Positions 9,139 to 17,922 of a DNA stretch of 64,000 bases are shown here, piece by piece (positions within the stretch are counted from its first letter, which is position 1; each line of letters opens with the position of its first letter). The stretch is from an uncultured Pseudomonadota bacterium. GTDB taxonomy: Bacteria > Pseudomonadota > Gammaproteobacteria > Steroidobacterales > Steroidobacteraceae. The DNA lies in the NCBI GenBank assembly GCA_903908265.1, contig CAIVRI010000005.1, forward strand, positions 1-64,000, in the 5' to 3' direction. The notes beneath the pieces are model-generated. The model was not told the origin of the DNA, searched no databases, and was given only the letters and a program-made list of their open reading frames with translations. Both the position numbers and the translations under genes were made by a program.

Positions 9139-10347
9139 ATGCGACGACTGAGTGGGGTGATCGCGATCGGTCTGTGGTGCGCGAGTGCCGCGGCGGCAGC
9201 ACCCGAGTGGCTGGTGAACGGCCATTTGATCGATGGACGCAACCGCGCGGAGGCCCCGTTGGTCGATGTGCGACTCGAGGGGGCGCGCATCGCCGAGATT
9301 CGCCCGGCGGTGGCGAACGCGGTCGGGTTGGATCTGCGCGGCGCGTTTTTGCTGCCGGGTTTCATCGACGCGCATACGCACATTGAGGATCCGGCGGCAG
9401 CACGACGGGCGTTGCAAGCGGGCGTCACGACGGCCCGTGTGCTGGGCGATGCGTATCTCAAGGCGCTAGCGACGCGCGATCTCATCCGGCACGGTTATGT
9501 CGACGGCCCCGAACTGTTGGCTTCCGGTGGTCACATCCGGCCTCGGCTCGGTGAGCCGTTCATCTTAAGTTTTCCGCAGTTCGGTCCGTATCTCGAGACG
9601 CCCTTGACCGGTGCCGAGAATGTGCGCGCGGTGGCGGAGGCGGTGATCGCCCGTGGTGCGGATGTGCTCAAGGTCGGTGCCAGTGAGCGCGCCGGGCTGG
9701 CTGCCACGGATCCGCGCCGTCAGGAACTGTCTTTTGCAGAGATTCGCGCGGTGGTCGAGGTCGCTACTCAGGCGGGGCTGTATGTGGCGGCCCATGCACA
9801 TGACCGCAAGGGCGCAAATGCAGCCGTGCGGGCCGGGGTGCGCAGCATCGAACACGGTACTTATCTAGATGATGAGACCTTGGCGTTGATGCGGCAGAAA
9901 GGCACGTTCTTTGTACCGACGCTGGCCATCATGAGCCCGCTGGGGGATCCGCGTGGCGACAGTGCCGATGCTATTGCCTTGCAATTGCGCACGCGCGCGA
10001 TGATGCGACCACTGCGCGAGGCGGTGAAGAAAGCACATGCGCTGGGGATCCCCATTGCGGTCGGCACCGACGGCGACTACGGGGAAGGCGAGAGCGCTCG
10101 CGTGCGACCGGCACACGAGATTGAGGAGCTCGTGGCGGTCGGGTTCACGCCCACCGAGGCGATCAGTGCAGCGACCTATCAGTCGGCGCGGGTGCTGGGT
10201 ATTGAAGCGCGCACGGGAAGCGTGGCCGTAGGGCTCGAGGCGGATTTCGTCGTCGTGGAGCGCGATCCCCGTCACGACACCTCGACCTTGTATGAGCCGA
10301 TTTTGGTCCTATCGAATGGCCGTGTGGTGTTGAATAGGCTTTACTGA
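9139..10347 (+). CDS. Exported metal-dependent amidohydrolase
   Basis: 402 aa with an N-terminal signal peptide (positive MRR, hydrophobic GVIAIGLWCASAAAAA, cleavage near residue 21). The amidohydrolase signature is complete: FIDAHTH with H79/H81, a candidate carboxylated lysine (ADVLKVGA, K178), AAHAHD (H219/H221), SIEHGTY (H239) and GTDGDYG (D311). This is the arrangement of imidazolonepropionase-like/Xaa-Pro dipeptidase-like enzymes with a binuclear metal centre. The substrate cannot be told from sequence; periplasmic peptides or cyclic amides are plausible. The C-terminus returns to the beta-sandwich (GLEADFVVVERDP). The end of the gene meets the remnant of a toxin-antitoxin module on the opposite strand. 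Confidence 0.85.
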   Translation: MRRLSGVIAIGLWCASAAAAAPEWLVNGHLIDGRNRAEAPLVDVRLEGARIAEIRPAVANAVGLDLRGAFLLPGFIDAHTHIEDPAAARRALQAGVTTARVLGDAYLKALATRDLIRHGYVDGPELLASGGHIRPRLGEPFILSFPQFGPYLETPLTGAENVRAVAEAVIARGADVLKVGASERAGLAATDPRRQELSFAEIRAVVEVATQAGLYVAAHAHDRKGANAAVRAGVRSIEHGTYLDDETLALMRQKGTFFVPTLAIMSPLGDPRGDSADAIALQLRTRAMMRPLREAVKKAHALGIPIAVGTDGDYGEGESARVRPAHEIEELVAVGFTPTEAISAATYQSARVLGIEARTGSVAVGLEADFVVVERDPRHDTSTLYEPILVLSNGRVVLNRLY

Positions 10348-10369
10348 GTGTCGTTGCCGCGATGCGCGC

Positions 10370-10588
10370 GCTTAGGCGCCGGGCGAGCAGGGGCTGTAGG
10401 TCGGGGCGACCGTCCACGATCCGGAAAAGAGCGACCTGCCGACTGAGCGTGCGGTAGAGCACCCGATAGGGCTTGGGCACGACCTGCCGAAAATATTTGA
10501 TGCTTAGTGCGCCCGTTCCTGCGGGTGGCTGCCACGCCCAGGAGAGCACTTCGTTGGCGTTGGCTTTTAGGTAACTAATCGATTTGAC
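10370..10588 (-). pseudogene. Collapsed phd-parE toxin-antitoxin remnant
   Basis: On the minus strand, directly after a TAA, the frame reads VKSISYLKANANEVLSW, the hallmark N-terminus of Phd/YefM antitoxins. After a few unrelated residues it continues KPYRVLYRTLSRQVALFRIVDGR and DLQPLLARRL, the C-terminal half of a ParE/RelE toxin. The antitoxin body and toxin N-terminus are missing, as if one internal deletion fused the two genes, and the start codon is replaced by a stop. The 385-bp gap between the amidohydrolase and smpB is otherwise empty. Confidence 0.7.
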
Positions 10589-10732
10589 TTAGGAGGAGTG
10601 CCGCACGGGTTCACTCTCCAATTGAGAAAGACTAAAGGCGGATCTTTAAAGGTCTTCCGGCACGTCACCAGCGCCGAAACCGACTGCGCGCGTGTCCGAT
10701 GCATAGGCCCTGCCCCGTTCGCCGTGGGCGAC

Positions 10733-11215
10733 TCAGCGGTTACGGGCGCGTAGCGCGCGCGACTTCTCCCGCGCCCAGTCGCGATCTTTCTCCGTATCAC
10801 GTTTGTCGTGCTGTTTCTTGCCGCGCGCCAGTCCTACTTCGAGCTTGGCTCGCCCGTCTTTCCAATACAGCGACAGCGGGACCAGAGTAAAGCCCTTGCG
10901 TTCCACCGCGCCGACCAGATGGTCAAGTTCCTTGCGGTTCAGCAGCAATTTGCGGGTTCGTATCGGGTCGGCGATCACGTGGGTCGACGCCGAGTTCAAC
11001 GGCGTGATGTGTGCCCCGTGTAAGAACGCCTCTTCATTGCGGATGAAGACGTAGCCTTCGGCCAGTTGGGCGCGTCCCGCGCGCATGGCTTTGACTTCCC
11101 AGCCCATCAGCATCAGGCCCGCTTCATAGCGCTCGTCGATGAAGTACTCGTGGCGAGCACGGCGATTCAGCGCAATAGTGCCAGCGCTCGCGTCCTTGTC
11201 TTCCTTGGCGGCCAT
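10733..11215 (-). CDS. smpB: SsrA-binding protein SmpB
   Basis: 160 aa. The protein binds tmRNA and delivers it to stalled ribosomes. [39 protein letters not shown] and the C-terminal lysine/arginine-rich tail ([21 protein letters not shown]) are diagnostic. Length is typical. It is transcribed in the same direction as ssrA, about 2 kb upstream of it with unrelated genes between. It is divergent from ratA, a neighbourhood conserved in many gammaproteobacteria. Confidence 0.97.
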   Translation of the reverse strand: MAAKEDKDASAGTIALNRRARHEYFIDERYEAGLMLMGWEVKAMRAGRAQLAEGYVFIRNEEAFLHGAHITPLNSASTHVIADPIRTRKLLLNRKELDHLVGAVERKGFTLVPLSLYWKDGRAKLEVGLARGKKQHDKRDTEKDRDWAREKSRALRARNR

Positions 11216-11317
11216 GTTGTCAGTCGTTCCTCGTACGGTCGTCCATTCTAGCCGCGTTGTGGGCTTCGCGCCTTGGCCGCAGAATAGAGGGGTGTCACAC
11301 CCCCCCTCAAATCGCCC

Positions 11318-11779
11318 ATGCGCCTAGTCCACCGTACTGCCCTGGTGCCCCAAACCCCGGCGCAGATGTACGGTCTGGTGAATGACGTGCGCCGTTACCC
11401 TGAGTTCCTGCCCTGGTGCCCGGCGACGGTGGTGCATACCGAGGATGCGCAGAGTTTGGCGGCCACTCTGACGTTCGAGCGGGTCGGCGTGCGCACCACC
11501 GTGACCACGACCAACCGGAATGTCCCGGGCGAGTCGATCGAGATGGTGCTGACCGACGGGCCGCTCAAGTCGTTCCGTGGGCTTTGGCAGTTTCACCCCC
11601 TGCGCGCCCGTACCAGCGACGGGTCGCTCGGTGAAACTCGCGGCTGTAAAGTGGAACTCTCGATCGAATTTACCTTTCTGAATGCGGCTTTGGACCTGGT
11701 TTTTGGGCCGTTCTTTGCGTCGACCTGGGACTCCATAGTCGATGCCTTCGTGCAGCGCGCTCGGCGCGTGCACCCATGA
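11318..11779 (+). CDS. ratA: RatA/COQ10-type START-domain protein
   Basis: 153 aa. One START-like (SRPBCC/polyketide cyclase) domain: [31 protein letters not shown] at the start, [12 protein letters not shown] in the middle and [15 protein letters not shown] at the end match bacterial RatA and mitochondrial Coq10. The family binds ubiquinone-like lipids and supports respiration; E. coli RatA was also described as an inhibitor of 70S ribosome association. Its stop overlaps the start of rnfH by four bases, so the two are translationally coupled. A GC palindrome (GGGGTGTCACACCCC) lies just upstream. Confidence 0.9.
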   Translation: MRLVHRTALVPQTPAQMYGLVNDVRRYPEFLPWCPATVVHTEDAQSLAATLTFERVGVRTTVTTTNRNVPGESIEMVLTDGPLKSFRGLWQFHPLRARTSDGSLGETRGCKVELSIEFTFLNAALDLVFGPFFASTWDSIVDAFVQRARRVHP

Positions 11780-12117
11780 GCGACCTGACCATTTTGGTGG
11801 TCTATGCCGAGGTCGATCGGCAGACCCAGGTGGCGCTGCAGGTGCCGGTCGGTACGACCGTGGCAGATGCGGTGGTGCTGGCTGGGCTCGAGAGCAAACA
11901 CCCAGGATTGCCGGCCGGGTTGGCAGTCGGAGTCTGGGGTCGGGAAGTGCCGCCAGAGACGCTGCTGCAGTCCGGTGATCGGGTCGAGTTGTATCGACCT
12001 CTGCCTCAAGATCCCAAAGAGACCCGCCGGGCGCTGGCGCGGGAGGGGCGCTCCATGGGCGGCGGCATCGGCATGAAGAAGCGCAGCAAGGCGCGGCCGC
12101 CCCGCTCACGGGCTTAA
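11776..12117 (+). CDS. rnfH: RnfH family ubiquitin-like protein (RatB)
   Basis: 113 aa. UPF0125/RnfH family with a beta-grasp fold: LTILVVYAEVDRQTQVALQV at the start and VWGREVPPETLLQSGDRVELYRPL at the end of the domain are family signatures. The last ~30 residues are a basic tail (KETRRALAREG, KKRSKARPPRSRA). The function is not established; the gene is nearly always paired with ratA. It starts inside the last codons of ratA (ATGA overlap). Confidence 0.92.
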   Translation: MSDLTILVVYAEVDRQTQVALQVPVGTTVADAVVLAGLESKHPGLPAGLAVGVWGREVPPETLLQSGDRVELYRPLPQDPKETRRALAREGRSMGGGIGMKKRSKARPPRSRA

Positions 12118-12156
12118 CGGACTGGCGTTTGGACGACGCCCAATGCCGGCTGCCCG

Positions 12157-12192
12157 CCGCTGTATGGGGCCTGCGTAGGCCCCATACAGCGG
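12157..12192. terminator. 16-bp perfect hairpin between rnfH and bamE
   Basis: CCGCTGTATGGGGCCT pairs perfectly with AGGCCCCATACAGCGG around a 4-nt loop, in the gap between two convergent genes. Neither side has a real T-run, so it is not a textbook intrinsic terminator, but its place and stability suggest a bidirectional stop or transcript-end protector. Confidence 0.6.
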
Positions 12193-12206
12193 TCTTAACA
12201 ACGCAA

Positions 12207-12557
12207 TTAAATCGACGGGCGCTGCGCGATCGGATCTTTCCATGCGCCGGGCGGACGATCGATTTTCGTGACCTTGTCCTCGGCAAACCAGATCGTGATG
12301 TTGCGCTGGTCGACCTTCTGGGTCTTGCCGGTCTTGAAGTAGTAGACGTAGTCCCAGCGCTCGGGATGGAACGGATCCGAGAGCATTGGCGTGCCCAGTA
12401 GGTAACGCACCTGACTGCGCGTCATGCCGACGTTGACCTGATCGAGGTACTTGGCCTCAATATAGTTGCCCTGCGGGATGTTTACTTTGTACACGCAGCC
12501 GCCGAGGGCAAGGCCGAGGGTAAGGGCAGCGGCAAGCAGGGTCTTCGGTGCGGGCAT
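12207..12557 (-). CDS. bamE: Outer-membrane assembly lipoprotein BamE
   Basis: 116 aa from ATG at 12557; the longer ORF in the track reads back through fur and is a shadow. A lipoprotein signal peptide is clear (ALTLGLALGGC, lipobox cysteine near residue 21). The SmpA/OmlA domain follows: YLDQVNVGMTRSQVRYLLGTP, DPFHPERWDYVYYF and ITIWFAEDKV. BamE is a periplasmic-face lipoprotein of the BAM complex that inserts beta-barrel proteins into the outer membrane. It is divergent from fur, an arrangement conserved in many gammaproteobacteria. Confidence 0.95.
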   Translation of the reverse strand: MPAPKTLLAAALTLGLALGGCVYKVNIPQGNYIEAKYLDQVNVGMTRSQVRYLLGTPMLSDPFHPERWDYVYYFKTGKTQKVDQRNITIWFAEDKVTKIDRPPGAWKDPIAQRPSI

Positions 12558-12641
12558 CGTGAAGTCTCGGCGGCGCGGGTTGTCCCCGGCGTCGCGGGGT
12601 GGATAATGGGGGCTGATCATACCGGATCGGGGGAGTACAGA

Positions 12642-13067
12642 GTGGAAAGCCAAGATCTGCGCAAAGCGGGCCTGAAGGTCACGACGCCGCGCGTCAAGAT
12701 CCTCGACATTCTGGCCGTTGAAGCCGGACATCACCTCTCGGCCGAGGACATTTACCGCCGCTTGCTGGAAGCCGACCAGGACATCGGTCTGGCCACGGTC
12801 TATCGGGTCTTGACCCAGTTTGAGGCTGCCGGCCTCATCACCCGCCACCACTTTGAGGGCGGTACGGCGGTGTTCGAGTTGAACCGGGGTGAGCATCATG
12901 ACCATGTGGTGTGTGTGGACTGCGGCCGGGTCGAAGAGTTCACCGACGATGCGATCGAATCGTTGCAGCATCAGGCGGCGGCGCGTCTGGGCTTTGACCT
13001 GACGGACCACGCGCTGATTTTGTATGGCCACTGCCGTCAGGTGGCGTGCCCGCACCGTAAGGCCTGA
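12642..13067 (+). CDS. fur: Ferric uptake regulator Fur
   Basis: 141 aa from GTG 12642, chosen because the product then begins VESQDLRKAGLKVTTPRVKIL like other Fur proteins, with GGGAG just upstream. The winged helix (EDIYRRLLEADQDIGLATVYRVLTQFEAAGLI) is followed by the metal-binding domain with HHDHVVCVDCG, where the CxxC is a structural zinc site. A second cysteine pair lies at the C-terminus (HCRQVACPH). It is an iron-dependent dimeric repressor of iron uptake genes. It is divergent from bamE; no clear Fur box was recognised in the 84-bp gap. Confidence 0.96.
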   Translation: MESQDLRKAGLKVTTPRVKILDILAVEAGHHLSAEDIYRRLLEADQDIGLATVYRVLTQFEAAGLITRHHFEGGTAVFELNRGEHHDHVVCVDCGRVEEFTDDAIESLQHQAAARLGFDLTDHALILYGHCRQVACPHRKA

Positions 13068-13082
13068 GTCCGTAGCGCCCGC

Positions 13083-15119
13083 TTACTGGTGGTCGCGGGG
13101 TACGGCCTCGGACCAAGTGCGCTGCCGCAGTACCGTGCCATCACGCGATAGCGTGCGTGTGTATTGGTAATGGAACGTGGTGGCATCACTGCTGACTTCC
13201 AAGAGACCCACCCAGTCCAACACGTGATCGCCGTGGACTTGTCGATAGGTGGAGTCCCCGCGCACCGTGGCGAGTGCGGGCGTGTCGTCGGCGACGCTAT
13301 AGGTTAGTTTTTCGGTGTGATCGAAGCGGCCCCACGGGTAGGTCGTGCCGGTTTGCCCTTGCCAGACCACGGTGGTGCGGTGCCGTACTTCATCGCGCAA
13401 CTGGCTCCATTCTCCGGGCCACGCCGCACCCGCCTCGGCGGTGCCTTTGTTCCACTCCGGTTGTCTGATCGGTTCGGGCGGCGCGAATGCGACGGCCGCC
13501 GGCGCCTGCGGCGGCACGCGGGGCAAGTCGATCCGGGAGGGCGTCACACCGCCGAGCGTCAGCGTCGTGGTCATCGGGTCCGGCGTGGGCCAGTGCATCG
13601 GCCACAGCGCGTTGGAGACCGCCACCCGGATACGGTGCCCGACTGGAAACACCCAGGTGGCCAGATGCAGATTCAGATGCAGCGTGTACTCTGCGCCCGG
13701 CTGCAGTGCGGTGGGCGCACTGAGGCTATCGCGCTGGGCGCCATTGAGGCCGGCGCCGGTGATCTGGGTGACCTGGCCGTCGGGTGCGACGTCCTCCAGA
13801 CGCACGAACCAATGGGCTAGCGGGGCGCTGGCCGAGGCCTGCAAGGTGACCGGTACCAGTCCGAGGATCGCCAGGTCCTCCGTCAGGGGTGCGCTGTCAT
13901 AGGTCAGTGAGAAGGCATCAATTGGGCGCGGATCCGCCGCCAGTTCGCCCCACCAGAACCCTGCTTGCACACCGACAGAGGGTACGTAGCGCAGTGTGTC
14001 TTGTGCCGCGCGCGTCGCCGTCCGGAGCAGTTGATGGTCCGGTTGCAGATACAGCGTGTAGTGCGTGCGCGCTTGCGGCGGCCAGGTCTCGACCCGCCAC
14101 TGCCCGGGCACGTCCTGCGCCGCGCTACCCGGTGGATGATAGTGCTGCTCATAGATGACCAGGCGCGGGTCGTGCTCGACCCCGTTGTTGATGCCTTTGA
14201 GCCAGTGGTCGAACCAGCGCACCGCCTGATCACGCCACTCCATATGCGGGCCATAGTCCGCTTCGTTGGGGTAACCGTGGTTCCACGGTCCGACCCAGGC
14301 TTTGATCGGCGCCGGTGTGGCTTCCAGCATGCGAATCACGCTGTCGCGATAGCCATCCTGCAAGCCCCCGATCAAAAAGGAGGGTACCGTCAGTGCACTG
14401 AGCGGCCGCACGGGGGACTGCCAGAACGCCCCATCGCGTTGGTGACGGATGTAATCGAGCGACCATGGTTCGCTGTCCATGCGCGCGTTCAGCGTCGCCT
14501 CGTCCAACACAAAATCGGGCGCGCCCGGGCGGCCCTGATCGAGATCCATCGTGAGTTCGAACTCATCAATGTGAAAGATCCCATCGATGTAGTGCACGTC
14601 TTCTTTGAAGAGGGCTTCGGTGGCGTCTGCGGCCAAGATGGCTTTGAGCGCCGGCGGTTTGCGCATCGCCATCTGAATGGAGTTGAAGCCACCCCAAGAG
14701 ATGCCGAGCATGCCGACATTGCCGTTGCACCACGGCTGGCGGGCCAGCCAAGCGATGACGGCGTCCCCATCGACTTGTTCCTGCGCGGAGTATTCGCGCG
14801 CCGGTGGATGGCCTTCACTGTTACCAAAGCCACGGATGTCCACCCGTGCCCCTACATAGCCATGCTCGGCGAAATAACTGTGGATGCCGAGGTCACGCGC
14901 GGCTTCGTCGTCGTCCTTACGGTAGGGCAGGTACTCGAGCAGCACAGGATGCTGTTCTTCGCGGTCCGTGGCGGCCGGTCGATAGAGCGTGACCGCAAGG
15001 CGGGTGCCGTCTGGCAGCGGAATCCACGTCTTCTCTATCCGGATCGCAGCCTGCGCATTGCTCGCGACGAGCTCCCAGAGGAGCGCGACCAGACCGGTCC
15101 ACCGTGCGTGCCGTGTCAT
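13083..15119 (-). CDS. CocE/NonD family alpha/beta hydrolase (X-Pro peptidase S15-like)
   Basis: 678 aa with a signal-like N-terminus (TGLVALLWELVASNAQA). The catalytic domain shows RVDIRGFGNSEG, the nucleophile elbow GISWGGF, GLQDGYRD with the likely acid Asp, and GPWNHGYPN with the likely catalytic His. A jelly-roll C-terminal domain follows (VPVTLQASASAPLAHWFVRLEDV, HRIRVAVSNALWP), as in cocaine esterase and X-prolyl dipeptidyl aminopeptidases. The substrate is unknown: ester or N-terminal X-Pro peptide. Probably periplasmic. It converges with fur. Confidence 0.88.
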   Translation of the reverse strand: MTRHARWTGLVALLWELVASNAQAAIRIEKTWIPLPDGTRLAVTLYRPAATDREEQHPVLLEYLPYRKDDDEAARDLGIHSYFAEHGYVGARVDIRGFGNSEGHPPAREYSAQEQVDGDAVIAWLARQPWCNGNVGMLGISWGGFNSIQMAMRKPPALKAILAADATEALFKEDVHYIDGIFHIDEFELTMDLDQGRPGAPDFVLDEATLNARMDSEPWSLDYIRHQRDGAFWQSPVRPLSALTVPSFLIGGLQDGYRDSVIRMLEATPAPIKAWVGPWNHGYPNEADYGPHMEWRDQAVRWFDHWLKGINNGVEHDPRLVIYEQHYHPPGSAAQDVPGQWRVETWPPQARTHYTLYLQPDHQLLRTATRAAQDTLRYVPSVGVQAGFWWGELAADPRPIDAFSLTYDSAPLTEDLAILGLVPVTLQASASAPLAHWFVRLEDVAPDGQVTQITGAGLNGAQRDSLSAPTALQPGAEYTLHLNLHLATWVFPVGHRIRVAVSNALWPMHWPTPDPMTTTLTLGGVTPSRIDLPRVPPQAPAAVAFAPPEPIRQPEWNKGTAEAGAAWPGEWSQLRDEVRHRTTVVWQGQTGTTYPWGRFDHTEKLTYSVADDTPALATVRGDSTYRQVHGDHVLDWVGLLEVSSDATTFHYQYTRTLSRDGTVLRQRTWSEAVPRDHQ

Positions 15120-15168
15120 TGCTTTCTCCTGCGGTTATCGGCGCCGCGGTGCCCCGTGCGGACACCGT

Positions 15169-16878
15169 TTAGCGACGCTTACGTGCACTGGTCGTGGTTT
15201 TGGGCGCGACGTGGCGTCGCTCCAGCAGTTCGCGTGCATGGCTGCGCGCCGTATCGGTGACTTCGACACCCGCTAGCATGCGCGCCAACTCCTCGACCCG
15301 TTCCTCCGTGGTGAGGACCGCGAGGCGTGTCCGACTGGTCTTGCCATCGGAGAACTTAGCGACCCGGATGTGGTGATCCGCCTGACTGGCCACTTGCGGC
15401 AAATGGGTCACGCACAGCGCTTGTCCACGACGCCCGAGTGCGGCCAACTCGCGGCCGACCATTTCGGCCACTGCGCCGCCGACACCGGCGTCGACTTCGT
15501 CAAAAATCATGCACGACGGCCCACTGGACTGATGCGCTGCAGCCACCTGTACCGCCAAGCTGATGCGCGACAGTTCGCCACCCGAGGCCACTTTCGCAAT
15601 GGGCTTGGGTGGCTGTCCGGGGTTGGCGCTCACGAGGAAGTCGATCTCATCGCGACCGGAGGGATCCGGTGCCCCTTCCATCGGGCGCACGGCAATCTCA
15701 AACACGCCACCGGGCATCCCCAAGCCGCGCATCAAGGCGGTGACCGACGCGGCGAGCGCAGCGGCCGCCTGCTGACGGGCGGCGGTTAGTTTTGCGGCGG
15801 CTCGATCGTAGTCGGTGCGTTGGCGGGCCTGTTGTTGTTCCAGTGCCGCCGCCGTGGTGTCAGCGTGCTCGAGTGATTCGAGTTCGCGCTCCAGTTGCGC
15901 AAGCACGGCGTCCAGCGTCTGCGGCTCGACCCGATGCTTACGCGCCAGTTGTTCGATCGAGGCGATGCGCGATTGCACAACTTCCTGCCGCGTCGGGTCC
16001 GCTTCGAGCGACTCGAGGTAGTCGGCCAGCGCGCGGCCAGCTTCCTTCAGCGGAATCAGCGCCTCTTCCACTAGCGCGATCACGGGGGCTAGTGTCGGGT
16101 CCAGATCGGCGACTGGTCGTAGCGCGGCCGCGCCCCGGCCGATCAGAGCGTGGGCGTCGAGCCCTTCGCCTTCATACAAAGCATCGAGCGCTGTTTGGGC
16201 CGCTTGGGCGAGTTTGCCGCGGTGGGCCAGTCGCTGGGCTTCTGCCAGCAAGCGCTCCACCTCACCGGCTTCCAGTGACAGGGCTTTGAGTTCCTGTACG
16301 TGGTAACGCAACAGATCCAGACGGGCATCGCGATCGTTAGCGGCGCCGCGCAGGATGGCCAGTTCTCGTTCGAGCCGGCGCAGTTCGCGGGCTAGTTGTC
16401 CGACCGGAGCGAGCAGGGCTTCATGGCTGCCGTGGGCGTCGACCAAACCACGCTGCGCTTCGCGCCGGGTCAGCGTGAGAAACTCCTGCTGCCCATGGAT
16501 GTCGATGAGCAATTCACCGAGTGCGCGCACGTGCTGCAGGGGCTGCGTCTGGCCATTGATATAAGCGCGCGAGCGGCCGTCACTACCGACCGTTCGACGC
16601 AGAATGACTTCGCCCTCGTGCTCTAGTTCCTGCTCACGCAGCCACGCTTGTGCGGCGGTATTGCCACGCAGATCGAACACCGCGGAAATCTCCGCGCGTT
16701 CGCTGCCATGGCGCACGACGCCGGCATCAGCGCGTGCGCCGATCGCAAGCATCACCGCATCCACCAGAATCGACTTGCCGGCGCCGGTCTCCCCGGTCAG
16801 TGCCGTCAGGCCCTGGCTGAGCTCGAGTTCGGCGGATTCAATGATCGCGAAGTCGCGGATCTGTAGTTGGGTCAACAT
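15169..16878 (-). CDS. recN: DNA repair protein RecN
   Basis: 569 aa. SMC-like ATPase acting in double-strand break repair. It opens with MLTQLQIRDFAIIESAEL and Walker A GETGAGKS, has long coiled-coil arms (ARELRRLERELAILRG, RVEPQTLDAVLAQLERELESL), and ends with the ABC signature SGGELSRISLA, Walker B CMIFDEVDAGVGG and the H-loop CVTHLPQVAS. Length is normal. It overlaps the end of nadK by 7 bp on the same strand, the usual nadK-recN arrangement. Confidence 0.97.
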   Translation of the reverse strand: MLTQLQIRDFAIIESAELELSQGLTALTGETGAGKSILVDAVMLAIGARADAGVVRHGSERAEISAVFDLRGNTAAQAWLREQELEHEGEVILRRTVGSDGRSRAYINGQTQPLQHVRALGELLIDIHGQQEFLTLTRREAQRGLVDAHGSHEALLAPVGQLARELRRLERELAILRGAANDRDARLDLLRYHVQELKALSLEAGEVERLLAEAQRLAHRGKLAQAAQTALDALYEGEGLDAHALIGRGAAALRPVADLDPTLAPVIALVEEALIPLKEAGRALADYLESLEADPTRQEVVQSRIASIEQLARKHRVEPQTLDAVLAQLERELESLEHADTTAAALEQQQARQRTDYDRAAAKLTAARQQAAAALAASVTALMRGLGMPGGVFEIAVRPMEGAPDPSGRDEIDFLVSANPGQPPKPIAKVASGGELSRISLAVQVAAAHQSSGPSCMIFDEVDAGVGGAVAEMVGRELAALGRRGQALCVTHLPQVASQADHHIRVAKFSDGKTSRTRLAVLTTEERVEELARMLAGVEVTDTARSHARELLERRHVAPKTTTSARKRR

Positions 16879-17777
16879 CGGGGTGCGTCCGGTGGGCCTT
16901 GGCGTCCGCCGCGGCCCCAGTGCAACTTGGAGCGCAGGATGCGGAAGTAGTCATAGCCGAGCGGATGCAGCAAGGTCACCCGCCGTGGGCACGGTTCGAT
17001 CACGAGGCGACCGTCCGGCGGCAGATCGCCGAGCACCACGCCGTCGCAGGTCACTTCGGCGCGTACCGGGGCTTGGGACGTCAGTCGCAATTCGATCGTC
17101 GACTGTCCGCCGATCACTAGCGGCCGATCCGACAGCGTGTGCGGGGAAATCGGTGCGATCACGATGGCATCGATATCGGGGGTCAGAATCGGCCCGCCGC
17201 AGGATAGTGCATAGGCGGTGGAACCGGTGGCGGTCGAAATGACTAAGCCATCACCGCCATGGGCGTTAACGAAGTTGCCATTGATGGCACTTTCGAAGTC
17301 GAGCATGCGGCCGGTATCGCGTTTTTGCAGCACCACGTCGTTGAGGGCCACGAGCACGCGGTCGGCCATCTGCGGGACGATCAGGCGCGCACTGAGCGTG
17401 CGGCGCAGATCGCGCTCAAAGCGCCCAGCCAACACATCGTCGAAGCGCTCGATCATTTCGGTTGCGCTGATGTCGGCGAGAAACCCCAGGCGCCCGCGGT
17501 TGATGCCGAGCAGGGGCACGGCGGCATCACCGACCAGACGCGCGGTATACAGCAGCGTGCCATCGCCGCCGACCGAGACCATGAGGTGCGCGCCAAGTAC
17601 GAGGTTCGCTTCCGCTCGGCGCTCGACCGCCGCCGGGTAGGGCAGGCCGCCGGCGGCATCGACAAACACACGGATGCCGCACCCGACCGCGTGACGGGCG
17701 AGCGCAACCATGGCGTCCGCGACAAGCGGGTCAGCCGGGCGTCCGACTAGGGCGATGCAGGAAAACGCGTGGGTCAT
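16872..17777 (-). CDS. nadK: NAD kinase
   Basis: 301 aa from ATG 17777 (a TTG nine bases earlier is the alternative). The enzyme phosphorylates NAD to NADP. Diagnostic segments are VSVGGDGTLLYTARL, LGINRGRLGFLADI, NDVVLQKRDTGRMLDFE, GDGLVISTATGSTAY and LSDRPLVI. Upstream of recN and overlapping it, so the pair is co-transcribed. Divergent from hrcA. Confidence 0.96.
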   Translation of the reverse strand: MTHAFSCIALVGRPADPLVADAMVALARHAVGCGIRVFVDAAGGLPYPAAVERRAEANLVLGAHLMVSVGGDGTLLYTARLVGDAAVPLLGINRGRLGFLADISATEMIERFDDVLAGRFERDLRRTLSARLIVPQMADRVLVALNDVVLQKRDTGRMLDFESAINGNFVNAHGGDGLVISTATGSTAYALSCGGPILTPDIDAIVIAPISPHTLSDRPLVIGGQSTIELRLTSQAPVRAEVTCDGVVLGDLPPDGRLVIEPCPRRVTLLHPLGYDYFRILRSKLHWGRGGRQGPPDAPRC

Positions 17778-17847
17778 CGGATGCAAACGTTATCACGGTA
17801 TGATGGCTTTCGGCGTGTCGGCGCGGGCCGGTGTCGTCGGATCGACC

Positions 17848-17876
17848 TTGACCGCAAGAGCGGGCCTCGTTAGATT
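17848..17876 (+). promoter_or_regulatory. Sigma-70-type promoter for hrcA
   Basis: TTGACC at 17848-17853, a 17-bp spacer, then TAGATT at 17871-17876, in the gap upstream of hrcA. No CIRCE-like inverted repeat (TTAGCACTC-N9-GAGTGCTAA) is visible nearby. Confidence 0.6.
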
Positions 17877-17922
17877 TTGGGTCAGCGCGAAAAAAACGAT
17901 CTTCCACAGGGGCTTAGCCTAC

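Noticed and set aside
12606-12641. Earlier ATG for Fur at 12606
   Set aside because: It would add 12 residues that do not match Fur N-termini; the GTG at 12642 follows a ribosome binding site and gives the standard VESQDLRKAGLK start.
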